DNA of 64,000 nt from Streptomyces sp. Je 1-79 (GTDB taxonomy: Bacteria; Actinomycetota; Actinomycetes; Streptomycetales; Streptomycetaceae). The notes under the pieces are model-generated. The model searched no databases and was not told the DNA's origin. It worked only from the letters and a program-made list of their open reading frames with translations. The DNA lies in contig NZ_JAMGSL010000003.1 in assembly GCF_025195125.1 (NCBI RefSeq), positions 1 to 64,000 of the forward strand. The letters run 5' to 3'. A program made the position numbers and the translations under genes. Positions 45,744 to 55,871 of this stretch are shown here, one piece after another. Each line of letters begins with the position of its first letter. Position 1 is the stretch's first letter.

Positions 45744-45774
45744 GCACCTGCTCTATCCACTGAGCTACGGGGGC
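45702..45774 (-). tRNA. tRNA-Arg (anticodon TCT)
   Basis: A complete 73-base cloverleaf: acceptor GCCCCCG/CGGGGGC, D-arm GCTC/GAGC, anticodon arm GGTGC-CTTCTAA-GCACT (anticodon TCT, reading AGA), T-arm GCAGG-TTCGAGT-CCTGC, discriminator G. CCA is not encoded. A terminator hairpin with a T-run follows at 45,692-45,666. AGA is rare in this genome type, which makes the gene a minor tRNA and a typical integration target. Confidence 0.96.
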
Positions 45775-46068
45775 CGGGTGGTGGACCGGTGGCCTGGAGC
45801 CCCTGGTGGGTGGGGCGTGGCCTGCCGGGTCAAGGATAGGGCTCCGATCGCCTTGGCCCGGTTGCTTCACCTGCGTGGCACGATGTGGAGGTTCGGTGAA
45901 GCGGAACGATAATCGCAGGCAGGTGCGATTCCCGCAGTGTTTTTCACGCCACTCGGCCCGGGTGTTGTGCACTCGTTATGCCTGAGGCTTCTGTCATCAG
46001 GGCGTTCGGTCGGCGCGTAGGGCCCTTATACGCTTCAAAAAGGCTCCAAAATTGGGCATTCTTCGCAT

Positions 46069-47685
46069 GTGGTGACCTTGGACGAACGGCCTCAGCTGAT
46101 CGACGCACTCTCCGCCCTGCGCGACTGTGTCGCCGCCGTGCGTCTCCCACTCCCCCTCCCAGGCGCCCCACGCGCCCGCCAGACACGAGCCGAGCTGCTC
46201 GCGCAGCTCGACGACTACCTGGTGCCCCGGCTGAAGGACCCCGACGCTCCGCTCCTCGCCGTCGTCGGCGGTTCCACCGGGGCCGGGAAGTCCACCCTCG
46301 TCAACTCCCTTGTGGGGCGCCGCGTCAGTGAGGCCGGAGTTCTCCGGCCCACCACGCGGACGCCCGTGCTCGTCTGCCACCCCGACGACCACCACTGGTT
46401 CGCCGGCATGCGCGTCCTGCCCCAGCTCACCCGCGTCTGGCTGCCCCACCAGGACGAGGACTCCGCGGCCGACGAGCCCCCGGAGGAGAACGCCCTGCGC
46501 GTCGAGACCTCCTCCGCCCTCGCCCCCGGCCTCGCCCTGCTCGACGCCCCCGACATCGACTCCCTCGTCGTCGAGAACCGGCTCCTCGCCTCCGAGTTGA
46601 TCTGCGCCGCCGACATCTGGGTGATGGTCACGACCGCCTCGCGGTACGCCGACGCCATCCCGTGGCACCTGCTCCGTACCGCCAAGGAGTACGACGCCAC
46701 GCTCGTCACCGTCCTCGACCGCGTGCCGCACCAGATCCTCGGCGAGGTCTCCCGCCAGTACGAGGCGCTGCTCGACAAGGCGGGGCTCAGGGACGTACCC
46801 CGGTTCACCATCCCCGAGCTGCCCGAGTCCGCGGGCGGCGGCAGCGGGCTCCTGCCCGACAGCGCGGTCGCCCCGCTGCGCGCCTGGCTCGCCCACTGCG
46901 CCCAGGACCCCGCCGCACGCCAGCAGGCCATCGGACGGACCGCCTCCGGAGTCATCGCCTCCCTCGACTCCCGGATGCCCGAACTCGCCGGGGCGGTCGC
47001 CGCCCAGTACGCCGCCGCCGTCCGGCTCGGCGGCGCCGTCGACTCCGCGTACCAGGAGCAGCGCGAGCGCGTCCGGCAGCAACTGGGCCGCGGCGCCGTG
47101 CTCGCCGGCGACGCCCGGACCCGCTGGCGCGGCTACCCCCGCGACAGCACCGCCGACGAACTGCTCGACGCCCTCGTCGAGTCGCTCGCCGCACTGCTCC
47201 AGTGCGCGGCCGCCGCCGCCGACGAGCGCGTACGGGACGCCTGGCGCCGCGAACCCGCCGCGGCCGCCCTCGGCGCGGCCCACGACACGCCCGACCGGGA
47301 GGCGGGCGAGCGGATCGAGATGACCGTACGGCGCTGGCGGCGCGAGCTCGAAGAGCTGGCCGAGGAGGAACTGCGCAGCACGGAGCGGCCGGGAACCGCC
47401 CGTACCGCCGCCCCCGAGGCCGACACGGTCGCCGCCCTGCTCGCCGCCGCCCTGCTCGGCGCCCGCCGCACCCGCAGCGCCGGCGAACGGCTGGCCGAAC
47501 TCCTCGGCGCCCAGGCCGCCCTGCGCCTGCGCGACAAGGGAGGCGAGCTGGTCATGGCGTACCTCGACCGCGCCCTGCACACCGAACGCGACCGACGACT
47601 CGCCCCCCTCGACGCCCTCGACGTGACCCCCGAGCCGCAGGCGGAACTGATCGCCGCGCTCTCCGTACTGCAGAAGGAGAAGTGA
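46069..47685 (+). CDS. dynA: Dynamin-like GTPase, soluble partner (DynA-like)
   Basis: A 538-residue large GTPase with P-loop [13 protein letters not shown] near residue 70, a G3-like [10 protein letters not shown] and a G4-like VTVLDRVP, then long helices. No membrane segment is seen. The next gene is a paralogue with two C-terminal membrane helices, and a short SSB follows. This order matches the dynAB operon of S. venezuelae, whose products stabilise FtsZ rings during sporulation septation. The A/B naming follows gene order and is less sure than the family. The 294 bases before it, up to the tRNA, hold promoters for both and no other gene. Confidence 0.8.
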   Translation: MVTLDERPQLIDALSALRDCVAAVRLPLPLPGAPRARQTRAELLAQLDDYLVPRLKDPDAPLLAVVGGSTGAGKSTLVNSLVGRRVSEAGVLRPTTRTPVLVCHPDDHHWFAGMRVLPQLTRVWLPHQDEDSAADEPPEENALRVETSSALAPGLALLDAPDIDSLVVENRLLASELICAADIWVMVTTASRYADAIPWHLLRTAKEYDATLVTVLDRVPHQILGEVSRQYEALLDKAGLRDVPRFTIPELPESAGGGSGLLPDSAVAPLRAWLAHCAQDPAARQQAIGRTASGVIASLDSRMPELAGAVAAQYAAAVRLGGAVDSAYQEQRERVRQQLGRGAVLAGDARTRWRGYPRDSTADELLDALVESLAALLQCAAAAADERVRDAWRREPAAAALGAAHDTPDREAGERIEMTVRRWRRELEELAEEELRSTERPGTARTAAPEADTVAALLAAALLGARRTRSAGERLAELLGAQAALRLRDKGGELVMAYLDRALHTERDRRLAPLDALDVTPEPQAELIAALSVLQKEK

Positions 47686-47691
47686 GGACCG

Positions 47692-49497
47692 GTGAGCAGC
47701 AGCACGGTGGACGACCGCTGGGACGACGGCCTGATCGCCCGCCGGGCGAGTGAGCGGGCCCAGGCGCTGGAGGAAACCCCCGGCGCGGGCTCCGACGCGG
47801 GGGAGGAGGACAGCCTTCCGCCGCTGGGCGGACAGTACGGCGGCCCCCTGCGCACCCGTCTCGACGCCCTGCACGAGCTCGTCGGCCTCTCCCGTACGAG
47901 ACTGGCGAACGAGACGCTCGCCGAGGCCGGACGCGTCCTCGACGAGGCCGCCGCACGCCAGCGGCTCTCCGCCCGCCACACCGTCGTGGCGATCGCGGGC
48001 CCCACCGGCAGCGGAAAGTCGACCCTCTTCAACGCCCTCGCGGGCGTTCCCGTCTCCGAGACCGGACTGCGCCGTCCCACCACCTCCGCACCGATCGCGC
48101 TCAGCTGGTCCGAGGGCTCCGCCGGACTCCTCGACCGCCTGGCCGTCCCCGGCCGGCTCCGGCGCCGCCCCCTGGCGGGCGGGGCCGCCGACGAGGAACT
48201 CCAGGGCCTCGTCCTGATCGACCTGCCCGACCACGACTCGGCCGTCACCACCCACCGCGACCAGGTCGACCGGGTCCTGGCCCTCGTCGACGCCGTCATC
48301 TGGGTCGTCGACCCGGAGAAGTACGCCGACGCGGCGCTCCACGAGCGCTATCTGCGCCCCCTCGCCGGCCACGCCGAGGTCACCTTCGTCGTCCTGAACC
48401 AGATCGACCGGCTGAGCGGCGAGGCCGCCGACCTCGTCCTGGACGACCTGCGCCGGCTCCTCGACGAGGACGGCATGGCCCTCGGCGAGCACGGCGAACC
48501 CGGCGCCACCGTCCTCGCGCTCTCCGCGCTCACCGGAGACGGCGTGGGCGAACTGCGCGAACTGCTCGGCCGTTTCGTCCAGGAACGGACCGCGCCCGCG
48601 CTCCGGCTCTCCGCCGACGTCGACGCGGCCGCCTCCCGGCTCCGGCCCGCGTACGTCTCCGAGGGCCAGACCGGCCTGGGGGAGCGGGCGCGGGAGGACT
48701 TCGCGGCCCGGCTCGCGGTCGCCGTCGGTGCCACCGCGGCGGGCGAGGCCGCCGAACGCGTCTGGCGCAGGGGCGCCATCCGCGCCTGCGGCACGCCCTG
48801 GCTGAGGCTCTACCGCTGGTACGAGCGGATGCGCGAGCACGGCTCGACCGACCCCCGCCTCCAGGCACCCCTGGAGGACGAACTCACGGCGCGGCAGCGG
48901 GTCGAGCAGGCCGTACGGGTCGTCGCCGACGACGCCTCGCGCGGACTCCCCGCGCCCTGGGCGCAGGCCGTGCGCGAGGCGGCGGCACGGGGAGCCGACG
49001 GGCTGCCCGAAGCGCTCGACGAACTCACGGCGACGATCGGGGACCCGGCCGCCCGCCCGCCGAGGCCCGCCTGGTGGCCCGCGGCCGTCCTGGCACAGGT
49101 CCTGATGACGCTTCTGCAGATCTTCGGCGCCCTGTGGCTGGTCGGCCAGATCGTCGGCGTCGTGGAGCCGGGGCTGCTGCCGCCCGTCCTCATCATGCTC
49201 GGAGGCATCGTCGGTGGCCCGCTGGTGGAGTGGGCCTGCGCGGCGGCGGTGAAGGGACCGGCCCGGCGGTACGGGCAGGAAGCCGAACGGAAGTTGCGGG
49301 AGGCGGCCGCCGCGTGCGGCCGGGCGCGGGTCCTGGACCCGATCTCGGCCGAGCTGATGCGCTACCGGGAGGTGCGCGACCAGTACGTGACGGTGTCCGG
49401 GACGCGCTCGGGCGCACGGGTGACCCGGCTGGGCGGCGGCGGTGGCGGTGGCGGTGCGCGATGGGGCGGTACGAGGGCGGGCGCACGGCTGAGATGA
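47692..49497 (+). CDS. dynB: Dynamin-like GTPase, membrane partner (DynB-like)
   Basis: A 601-residue GTPase, GTG start after AGTGAGGA, 6 bases behind dynA. P-loop VAIAGPTGSGKST near residue 105, G3 LIDLPDHDS, G4 VLNQIDRLSG. Residues about 455-510 form two membrane helices (AVLAQVLMTLLQIFGALWLV and PVLIMLGGIVGGPLVEW). The C-terminus is Gly-rich (GGGGGGGG-type). It should anchor the DynAB complex at septa. Confidence 0.82.
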   Translation: MSSSTVDDRWDDGLIARRASERAQALEETPGAGSDAGEEDSLPPLGGQYGGPLRTRLDALHELVGLSRTRLANETLAEAGRVLDEAAARQRLSARHTVVAIAGPTGSGKSTLFNALAGVPVSETGLRRPTTSAPIALSWSEGSAGLLDRLAVPGRLRRRPLAGGAADEELQGLVLIDLPDHDSAVTTHRDQVDRVLALVDAVIWVVDPEKYADAALHERYLRPLAGHAEVTFVVLNQIDRLSGEAADLVLDDLRRLLDEDGMALGEHGEPGATVLALSALTGDGVGELRELLGRFVQERTAPALRLSADVDAAASRLRPAYVSEGQTGLGERAREDFAARLAVAVGATAAGEAAERVWRRGAIRACGTPWLRLYRWYERMREHGSTDPRLQAPLEDELTARQRVEQAVRVVADDASRGLPAPWAQAVREAAARGADGLPEALDELTATIGDPAARPPRPAWWPAAVLAQVLMTLLQIFGALWLVGQIVGVVEPGLLPPVLIMLGGIVGGPLVEWACAAAVKGPARRYGQEAERKLREAAAACGRARVLDPISAELMRYREVRDQYVTVSGTRSGARVTRLGGGGGGGGARWGGTRAGARLR

Positions 49498-49657
49498 CGT
49501 ACAGGCCTCTCCGGAGGCGTACCGCCCTCTACGTGACGTATCACCTTCCCGGGTGACGGAGTTGTCCCCAACGCGCCGTTCGTCCACAGGCCTCGGCGCG
49601 CTTCGGCCGGCCGGTCCAGCATGGAGGGGCAGGCAAGGCCGAGGAAAGGGGAGGGGC

Positions 49658-50143
49658 ATGAACGACACGATGGTGACGCTCGTCGGGAACGTGGCGACGA
49701 GCGTGGAGTACAGGGACACGGCGACGGGCGGGGTGGCCCGGTTCCGGTTCGCGGTGACGGCACGCCGCTGGGACCGGGAGCGGGGCACGTGGACGGACGG
49801 ACACACCAGCTTCTACACGGTGTTCGCGTGGCGGGCGCTCGGCGCCAACCTCGCGGCGTCGGTCTCGGTCGGGGAGCCGCTGGTGGTGCACGGACGGTTG
49901 CGGGTGCGCGAGGAGGACGTCCCCGACGAGGGCAGGCCGCCCGAGGCGCGGCGCAGGACGTTCGTCGACATCGACGCGGTGGCGGTGGGCCACGATCTGA
50001 CGCGGGGTACGGCGGCCTTCCGGCGCGTCGTGAAGGGCGAGCCACGCACGACGGAACGTCAGGGGAACGGGGGCGAAGGGGTCGTGGAACGGGACCCGTG
50101 GGAGGTGGCGGAGGTCCCGAAGGTCCTGGAACCCGCGGCCTGA
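49658..50143 (+). CDS. ssbB: Second single-stranded DNA-binding protein (SsbB-like)
   Basis: A 161-residue protein with an OB fold (MVTLVGNVATSVEYRDTATG, FRFAVTARRWDRERGTW, TFVDIDAVAVGHDL). The acidic C-terminal DDDIPF-type tip of the main SSB is missing; it ends VPKVLEPAA. This matches SsbB of S. coelicolor, a short paralogue needed for chromosome segregation in spores. The ATG follows GGGGAGGGG. It lies 160 bases after the dynamin pair, a consistent sporulation context. Confidence 0.85.
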   Translation: MNDTMVTLVGNVATSVEYRDTATGGVARFRFAVTARRWDRERGTWTDGHTSFYTVFAWRALGANLAASVSVGEPLVVHGRLRVREEDVPDEGRPPEARRRTFVDIDAVAVGHDLTRGTAAFRRVVKGEPRTTERQGNGGEGVVERDPWEVAEVPKVLEPAA

Positions 50144-50204
50144 CCTGGAGTTGTGGGGATTTGTCGACTCCATGACCAGCGAATCTCCGCGTAGCGGACG
50201 CCGC

Positions 50205-50235
50205 TGATAACGATTCCGAGTCGGAATGGTTATCA
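50205..50235. promoter_or_regulatory. Near-perfect 31-bp palindrome
   Basis: TGATAACGATTCCGA, a central G, and TCGGAATGGTTATCA: 14 of 15 positions pair. It lies between ssb and the surface-protein gene, about 180-210 bases before the latter, and lacks a T-run. An operator is more likely than a terminator. Confidence 0.65.
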
Positions 50236-50296
50236 GACCGTATGGGCGGGCATCAGGGTCTTCCCCATCCATAGGATTCGCGGGTACTCATACGGG

Positions 50297-50332
50297 ACTT
50301 GAGTAAGCACTTGAGTCGACAGTTGAGTCAAC
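50297..50332 (+). promoter_or_regulatory. Three 12-bp direct repeats before the surface-protein gene
   Basis: ACTTGAGTAAGC, ACTTGAGTCGAC and AGTTGAGTCAAC follow one another without gap, sharing TTGAGT on one helix face phase of 12 bases, 84-119 bases before the ATG. Repeated activator or response-regulator sites are the likely meaning. Confidence 0.6.
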
Positions 50333-50415
50333 CGGGTCTGTGAACTGCTGGCGATGCGCTCCCCCCACGTGTCAAGTACCGGAGGCACGGAGCTGCTCGC
50401 CCGGAGGGGAAATTC

Positions 50416-51819
50416 ATGTTTTCTGTTCGGAGGCGCGGCGTTGCCCGCCTTGCCGCCGCGACCGTGGTCTCTGGCCTCGTCGCTGCGGGTGCGATAGCTG
50501 TTGCGGGACCGGCGCTGGCCGACGAGGGTGACGGCACCGGTGGCGCGACCGCCACGCTGGGCAATCTCACCGTCTTCGACACGGTCAAGATCAAGGGCAA
50601 GGGCGAGATCTCCGCCGGCCTGTTCGAGATGCAGGTGACGCCCGGCGGCGTGCTGAAGACCTACTGCATCGACCTCTACACCGGCGCCAAGACGGGCCAG
50701 GAGTACAAGGAGGTCGGCTGGGACCAGTCCTCCCTGCACAACAACGAGAACGCCGGCAAGATCCGCTGGATCCTGCAGAACTCGTACCCGCAGGTGAACG
50801 ACCTCGACGCGCTCGCCAAGAAGGTCGGCGCGAAGAACCTCACCGAGAAGACCGCCGCCGCCGCCACGCAGGCCGCGATCTGGCACTTCTCGGACAACGT
50901 CGAGGCCACGCCGGTCAACAAGAACGCCAAGAAGCTGACCGAGTACCTGGAGAAGGAGGCGGTGAACCTGGAGGAGCCCAAGGCCTCCCTCAGCGTCTCC
51001 CCGGCCTCGGTCGCCGGTAAGTCGGGCGAGCGCCTCGGCCCGATCACGGTCGACACCAACTCCGCCACGGCGGCCGTCTCCCTCACGCCGGGTGCGCCCG
51101 AGGGCGTCAAGCTGGTCGACAAGGACGGCAAGGTCGTCACCAATGTCGCCAAGGGCGACCAGGTCTTCTTCGACATTCCGGCCGGCACGCCCGACGGCGC
51201 CGCCGAGCTGAAGGTCCAGGCCGACACGACGGTCCCGATCGGCCGCGCGTTCGTCTCCACCAAGGTCAAGAGCCAGACCCTGATCCTGGCGGGCACCAGC
51301 ACCTCCAGCGTCACCGCGAAGGCGACCGCCACGTGGGCCAAGAAGGGCGCGATCCCGGCCGTCACGGCCGAGAAGAACTGCGCCAAGGGCGGCCTGGACG
51401 TCACGGCGTCCAACGAGGGTGACGAGGACTTCACCTTCGAGGTCAAGGGCCAGAAGGTCACCATCGCCGGCGGTCAGTCCAAGACGGTGACGATCCCGCT
51501 CGCCGAGGACGAGGCCTACGACTTCACGATCACCGGCCCGAACGGTTTCGAGAAGAACTTCAAGGGCGTTCTCGACTGCAAGACGGCCACCCCGGGCCCG
51601 CTCCCGTCGGAGACCCCGTCGACCGAGCCGTCCGTCACCACCCCGCCCACCGAGGGCACGGCCGGCGGCTCCACCACCGGCTCCACCACGGGCGGCGACC
51701 TCGCCGAGACCGGTAGCTCCAACGCCACCCCGATGATCGCCGGCATCGCCGCGCTCCTCGTGGTCCTCGGCGGCGGCGCGGTCTTCTTCCTCCGCAAGAA
51801 GAAGACGGCCGGCCAGTAG
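50416..51819 (+). CDS. Sortase-anchored cell-surface protein with thioester (TQXA) domain
   Basis: A 467-residue protein: signal peptide ending ALA, then a thioester domain with Cys in LKTYCIDLYTGA and Gln in AATQAAIWHFSD, which form an internal Cys-Gln thioester in the family. Ig-like repeats and a Thr/Pro/Ser/Gly-rich stalk follow. The C-terminus has the sorting signal LAETG, a hydrophobic helix and FFLRKKK. Sortase E-type enzymes use LAxTG in Streptomyces. It should project from the wall and may bind surfaces covalently. Confidence 0.92.
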   Translation: MFSVRRRGVARLAAATVVSGLVAAGAIAVAGPALADEGDGTGGATATLGNLTVFDTVKIKGKGEISAGLFEMQVTPGGVLKTYCIDLYTGAKTGQEYKEVGWDQSSLHNNENAGKIRWILQNSYPQVNDLDALAKKVGAKNLTEKTAAAATQAAIWHFSDNVEATPVNKNAKKLTEYLEKEAVNLEEPKASLSVSPASVAGKSGERLGPITVDTNSATAAVSLTPGAPEGVKLVDKDGKVVTNVAKGDQVFFDIPAGTPDGAAELKVQADTTVPIGRAFVSTKVKSQTLILAGTSTSSVTAKATATWAKKGAIPAVTAEKNCAKGGLDVTASNEGDEDFTFEVKGQKVTIAGGQSKTVTIPLAEDEAYDFTITGPNGFEKNFKGVLDCKTATPGPLPSETPSTEPSVTTPPTEGTAGGSTTGSTTGGDLAETGSSNATPMIAGIAALLVVLGGGAVFFLRKKKTAGQ

Positions 51820-51848
51820 TACCGAAGCAGTACCCGCCTCACGGCACC

Positions 51849-51887
51849 CACCGGCCCCGGTGCGCTCTCCGCGCACCGGGGCCGGTG
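51849..51887. terminator. Terminator after the surface-protein gene
   Basis: A perfect 17-bp stem (CACCGGCCCCGGTGCGC and its complement) with a 5-base loop. The rest of the gap to 52,093 should hold the ettA promoter; no gene is seen. Confidence 0.85.
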
Positions 51888-52093
51888 TCGTACACGGCCA
51901 CGCCCCGGACGGCCGGAACCGCACACGAACAGACTCCCGCGACCGGCGGCCACCGCAAGTGACAGCTCCGCTACCGAGGAGCCCGGGGAACCCGCAGGTC
52001 AGGGGAGTGAGCGGGTACTGGTTCGCTCCCAGGGGTGGCGGTCAGGCAAGATGGGGTGTATCTGCCCACTCACTCTTTGCCGGACGGTTTCTC

Positions 52094-53758
<1,665 letters not shown>

Positions 53759-53760
53759 GC

Positions 53761-54183
53761 GTGCGTCACATCTACAGCTGTCCCCTGCGCTGGTCGGACA
53801 TGGACGCCTTCGGGCACGTCAACAACGTCGTCTTCCTGCGGTACCTGGAAGAGGCGCGGATCGACTTCATGTTCCGGCTGGCGCCGGGCGACGGTTCGCC
53901 GTCGTTCTCCGGCGGGTCCGTCGTGGCCCGCCACGAGATCGACTACGTACGGCCGCTGGTGCACCGGCACCAGCCGGTCACCATCGAGTCGTGGGTCACG
54001 AAGATAGGCGCGGCGTCCCTGACGATCGCGTACGAGATCAAGGACCCGGACGTCACGTACGTACGGGCCTCCACGATCGTCGTCCCCTTCGACCTCGATG
54101 CCCAGCGGCCGCGTCGTATCTCCGCCGAGGAGCGGTCGTTCCTGGAGGAGTACATGGACGACGGGATGACTGCCGCCGCATGA
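53761..54183 (+). CDS. Hotdog-fold acyl-CoA thioesterase
   Basis: A 140-residue 4HBT/YbgC-type protein with CPLRWSDMDAFGHVNNVVF, whose Asp is the catalytic residue, and EIDYVRPL. The GTG follows the ettA stop by two bases, so it is in the same operon. It hydrolyses short or aromatic acyl-CoA; the substrate is unknown. Its stop overlaps the next ATG. Confidence 0.92.
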   Translation: MRHIYSCPLRWSDMDAFGHVNNVVFLRYLEEARIDFMFRLAPGDGSPSFSGGSVVARHEIDYVRPLVHRHQPVTIESWVTKIGAASLTIAYEIKDPDVTYVRASTIVVPFDLDAQRPRRISAEERSFLEEYMDDGMTAAA

Positions 54184-54836
54184 TCGCGCCGCTGCACTTC
54201 GCCGACGCCAGGGAGGCGGCGGACCTCGCCGCCTTCCTGGCCCGGCTCATCCACTACGACCGCGCCGCCGCCGTCCGTCTTCAGGCCGGGGGCGGCGCGC
54301 TCGCCGTGTTCGGCCGGCCGCCGTCGTTCGAGGTGCTCGCGATCCGTACGGCACGGCTGGAGGACGCGGTCGAGCTGGACGTCACCGTCTCCGCGGGCGA
54401 ACTCCTCGAAGGTGTCGAGGAGTCGGCCGGGAAGGCCGTCGTCCCCGACACCGTCACCGGACCGCCGTGGGCCGGTGTCCTGCCGCCGCGCGGCGGCTGG
54501 GAGCCGGTCGCCGGACTGCCGGGCGCCGAGCGGCTGCGCGGAGCGGTCGCCGCGGCCGTCGCCGAGTTCCGGTCACGGGACGAGGAGCTGCCCGAGGAGC
54601 GGCGGACGCGGGCGGAGCGGGACCGGATCGGCCGCGAGATCTGGTCGCGGACCGTGGCGGAGACCGGACTTCCGCTGCGAGCGGTGCACGCGGCGCAGTC
54701 GCTGGGCTTCCTGCCCGGCGAGGGAGTGCCGGTGGCGCTCTTCGCCTCGGGTCCCTGGCTGCGGCTGCGTACCCCGTACGGCTCGGTGGTCCTCCGCACC
54801 GCGCCGATGACCCTCACGGTCACCCCCGGGCACTGA
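54180..54836 (+). CDS. Conserved actinobacterial protein of unknown function
   Basis: A 218-residue soluble protein coupled by ATGA to the thioesterase. It has IAPLHFADAREAADLAAFLA at the N-terminus, where a start-to-finish alpha/beta pattern begins, and FASGPWLRLRTPYGSVVLR at the end. No catalytic motif is recognised. The tight ettA-thioesterase-unknown order suggests a conserved chromosomal unit. Confidence 0.8.
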   Translation: MIAPLHFADAREAADLAAFLARLIHYDRAAAVRLQAGGGALAVFGRPPSFEVLAIRTARLEDAVELDVTVSAGELLEGVEESAGKAVVPDTVTGPPWAGVLPPRGGWEPVAGLPGAERLRGAVAAAVAEFRSRDEELPEERRTRAERDRIGREIWSRTVAETGLPLRAVHAAQSLGFLPGEGVPVALFASGPWLRLRTPYGSVVLRTAPMTLTVTPGH

Positions 54837-54908
54837 CCCGCCCCTTCCGGGTCCACAGCCCTCGGCCGATGCCCCCCCGGGCCCACAGCCCCCGTCCCCC
54901 CGGCCCGT

Positions 54909-55871
54909 TCACCCCTCGGTGTCGTCCGGCCACACCCCGATGTGGTCCTGCTCCAGCTCCAGCATCACGCGGTGCTCCATGCCCAGGGACGCCGTGTACT
55001 CCGCCGGGAGTTGCAGACGGCCCGCGCGGTCGAGCATCGCGTACTCACGGGAGACCAGGGACTCCTGCCCCTCCGCGTCGACCTCCGTGCGGCGCAGCAC
55101 CTCGGAGGACGTACGGCCGTCACGGATGGCGACCGTACGGCGGACCTCGGAGGCGACGGCCTGGTCATGGGTGACGATCACGATCGTCGTGCCCAGCTCC
55201 TCGTTGGCGCGGCGGAAGGCGGCGAAGACCTGCTCGCCCGTCGCCGAGTCCAGCTCGCCCGTCGGCTCGTCGGCGAGCAGCACCGCGGGGCTGTTGGCCA
55301 GCGCGACCGCGATGGCGACCCGCTGCTGCTGACCGCCGGACATCTGGTGCGGCCTGCGGTCCCGGCACTCCGCGACCTCCAGCATCGCCAGCAGTTCCTC
55401 CGCCCGCTCCGCCTTCTTCGCGCGCCGGACCCCGCCCCGCCCGCGGCCCCGCAACTGCATGGGCAGCGCCACGTTCTGGGCCGCCGTCAGATACGGCAGC
55501 AGGTTCCGGGACGTCTGCTGCCAGACGAAGCCCACCACGTCCCGCCGGTAGCGCAGCCGCGCCTTCGCGTCCATGGACAGCAGGTCGCAGCCCGCCACGG
55601 TCGCCGCCCCCGCCGTCGGCACGTCGAGCCCCGCCAGGATGTTCATCAGCGTCGACTTGCCGCTGCCCGACGCCCCGACCAGGGCCATCAACTCGCCCTC
55701 CCGCACCAGGAGATCGAGACCCTGGAGCGCCTGCACCTCCACCCCGTCCGTGGTGAAGATCCGTACCAGCCGGTCGCAGGCGATCAGGGCGTCGTGCCCG
55801 TAGGAGGGCCGGTCGCGGTGCGCCGTCGCCCGCTGCTCCAGCTCCGCCAGAGTGGTGTCGGTCGTCGTCAT
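54909..55871 (-). CDS. ABC transporter ATPase (MacB/LolD type)
   Basis: A 320-residue ATPase with Walker A GASGSGKST, the lipoprotein/MacB-type loop after Walker A, signature MSGGQQQRVAIAVAL and Walker B VLLADEPTGELDSAT. Its C-terminus is extended by about 70 residues beyond the cassette (RLQLPAEYTASLGMEHRVML). The ATG overlaps the FtsX-type permease stop by ATGA. Together with the two permeases it would form a mechanotransducing exporter for a lipoprotein, peptide or drug. Confidence 0.93.
   Translation of the reverse strand: MTTTDTTLAELEQRATAHRDRPSYGHDALIACDRLVRIFTTDGVEVQALQGLDLLVREGELMALVGASGSGKSTLMNILAGLDVPTAGAATVAGCDLLSMDAKARLRYRRDVVGFVWQQTSRNLLPYLTAAQNVALPMQLRGRGRGGVRRAKKAERAEELLAMLEVAECRDRRPHQMSGGQQQRVAIAVALANSPAVLLADEPTGELDSATGEQVFAAFRRANEELGTTIVIVTHDQAVASEVRRTVAIRDGRTSSEVLRRTEVDAEGQESLVSREYAMLDRAGRLQLPAEYTASLGMEHRVMLELEQDHIGVWPDDTEG

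Noticed and set aside
45997..49806. A 1,269-codon minus-strand frame across the dynamin-like genes
   Set aside because: It mirrors two well-supported GTPase genes and crosses the gap between them; no protein-like motifs are seen.
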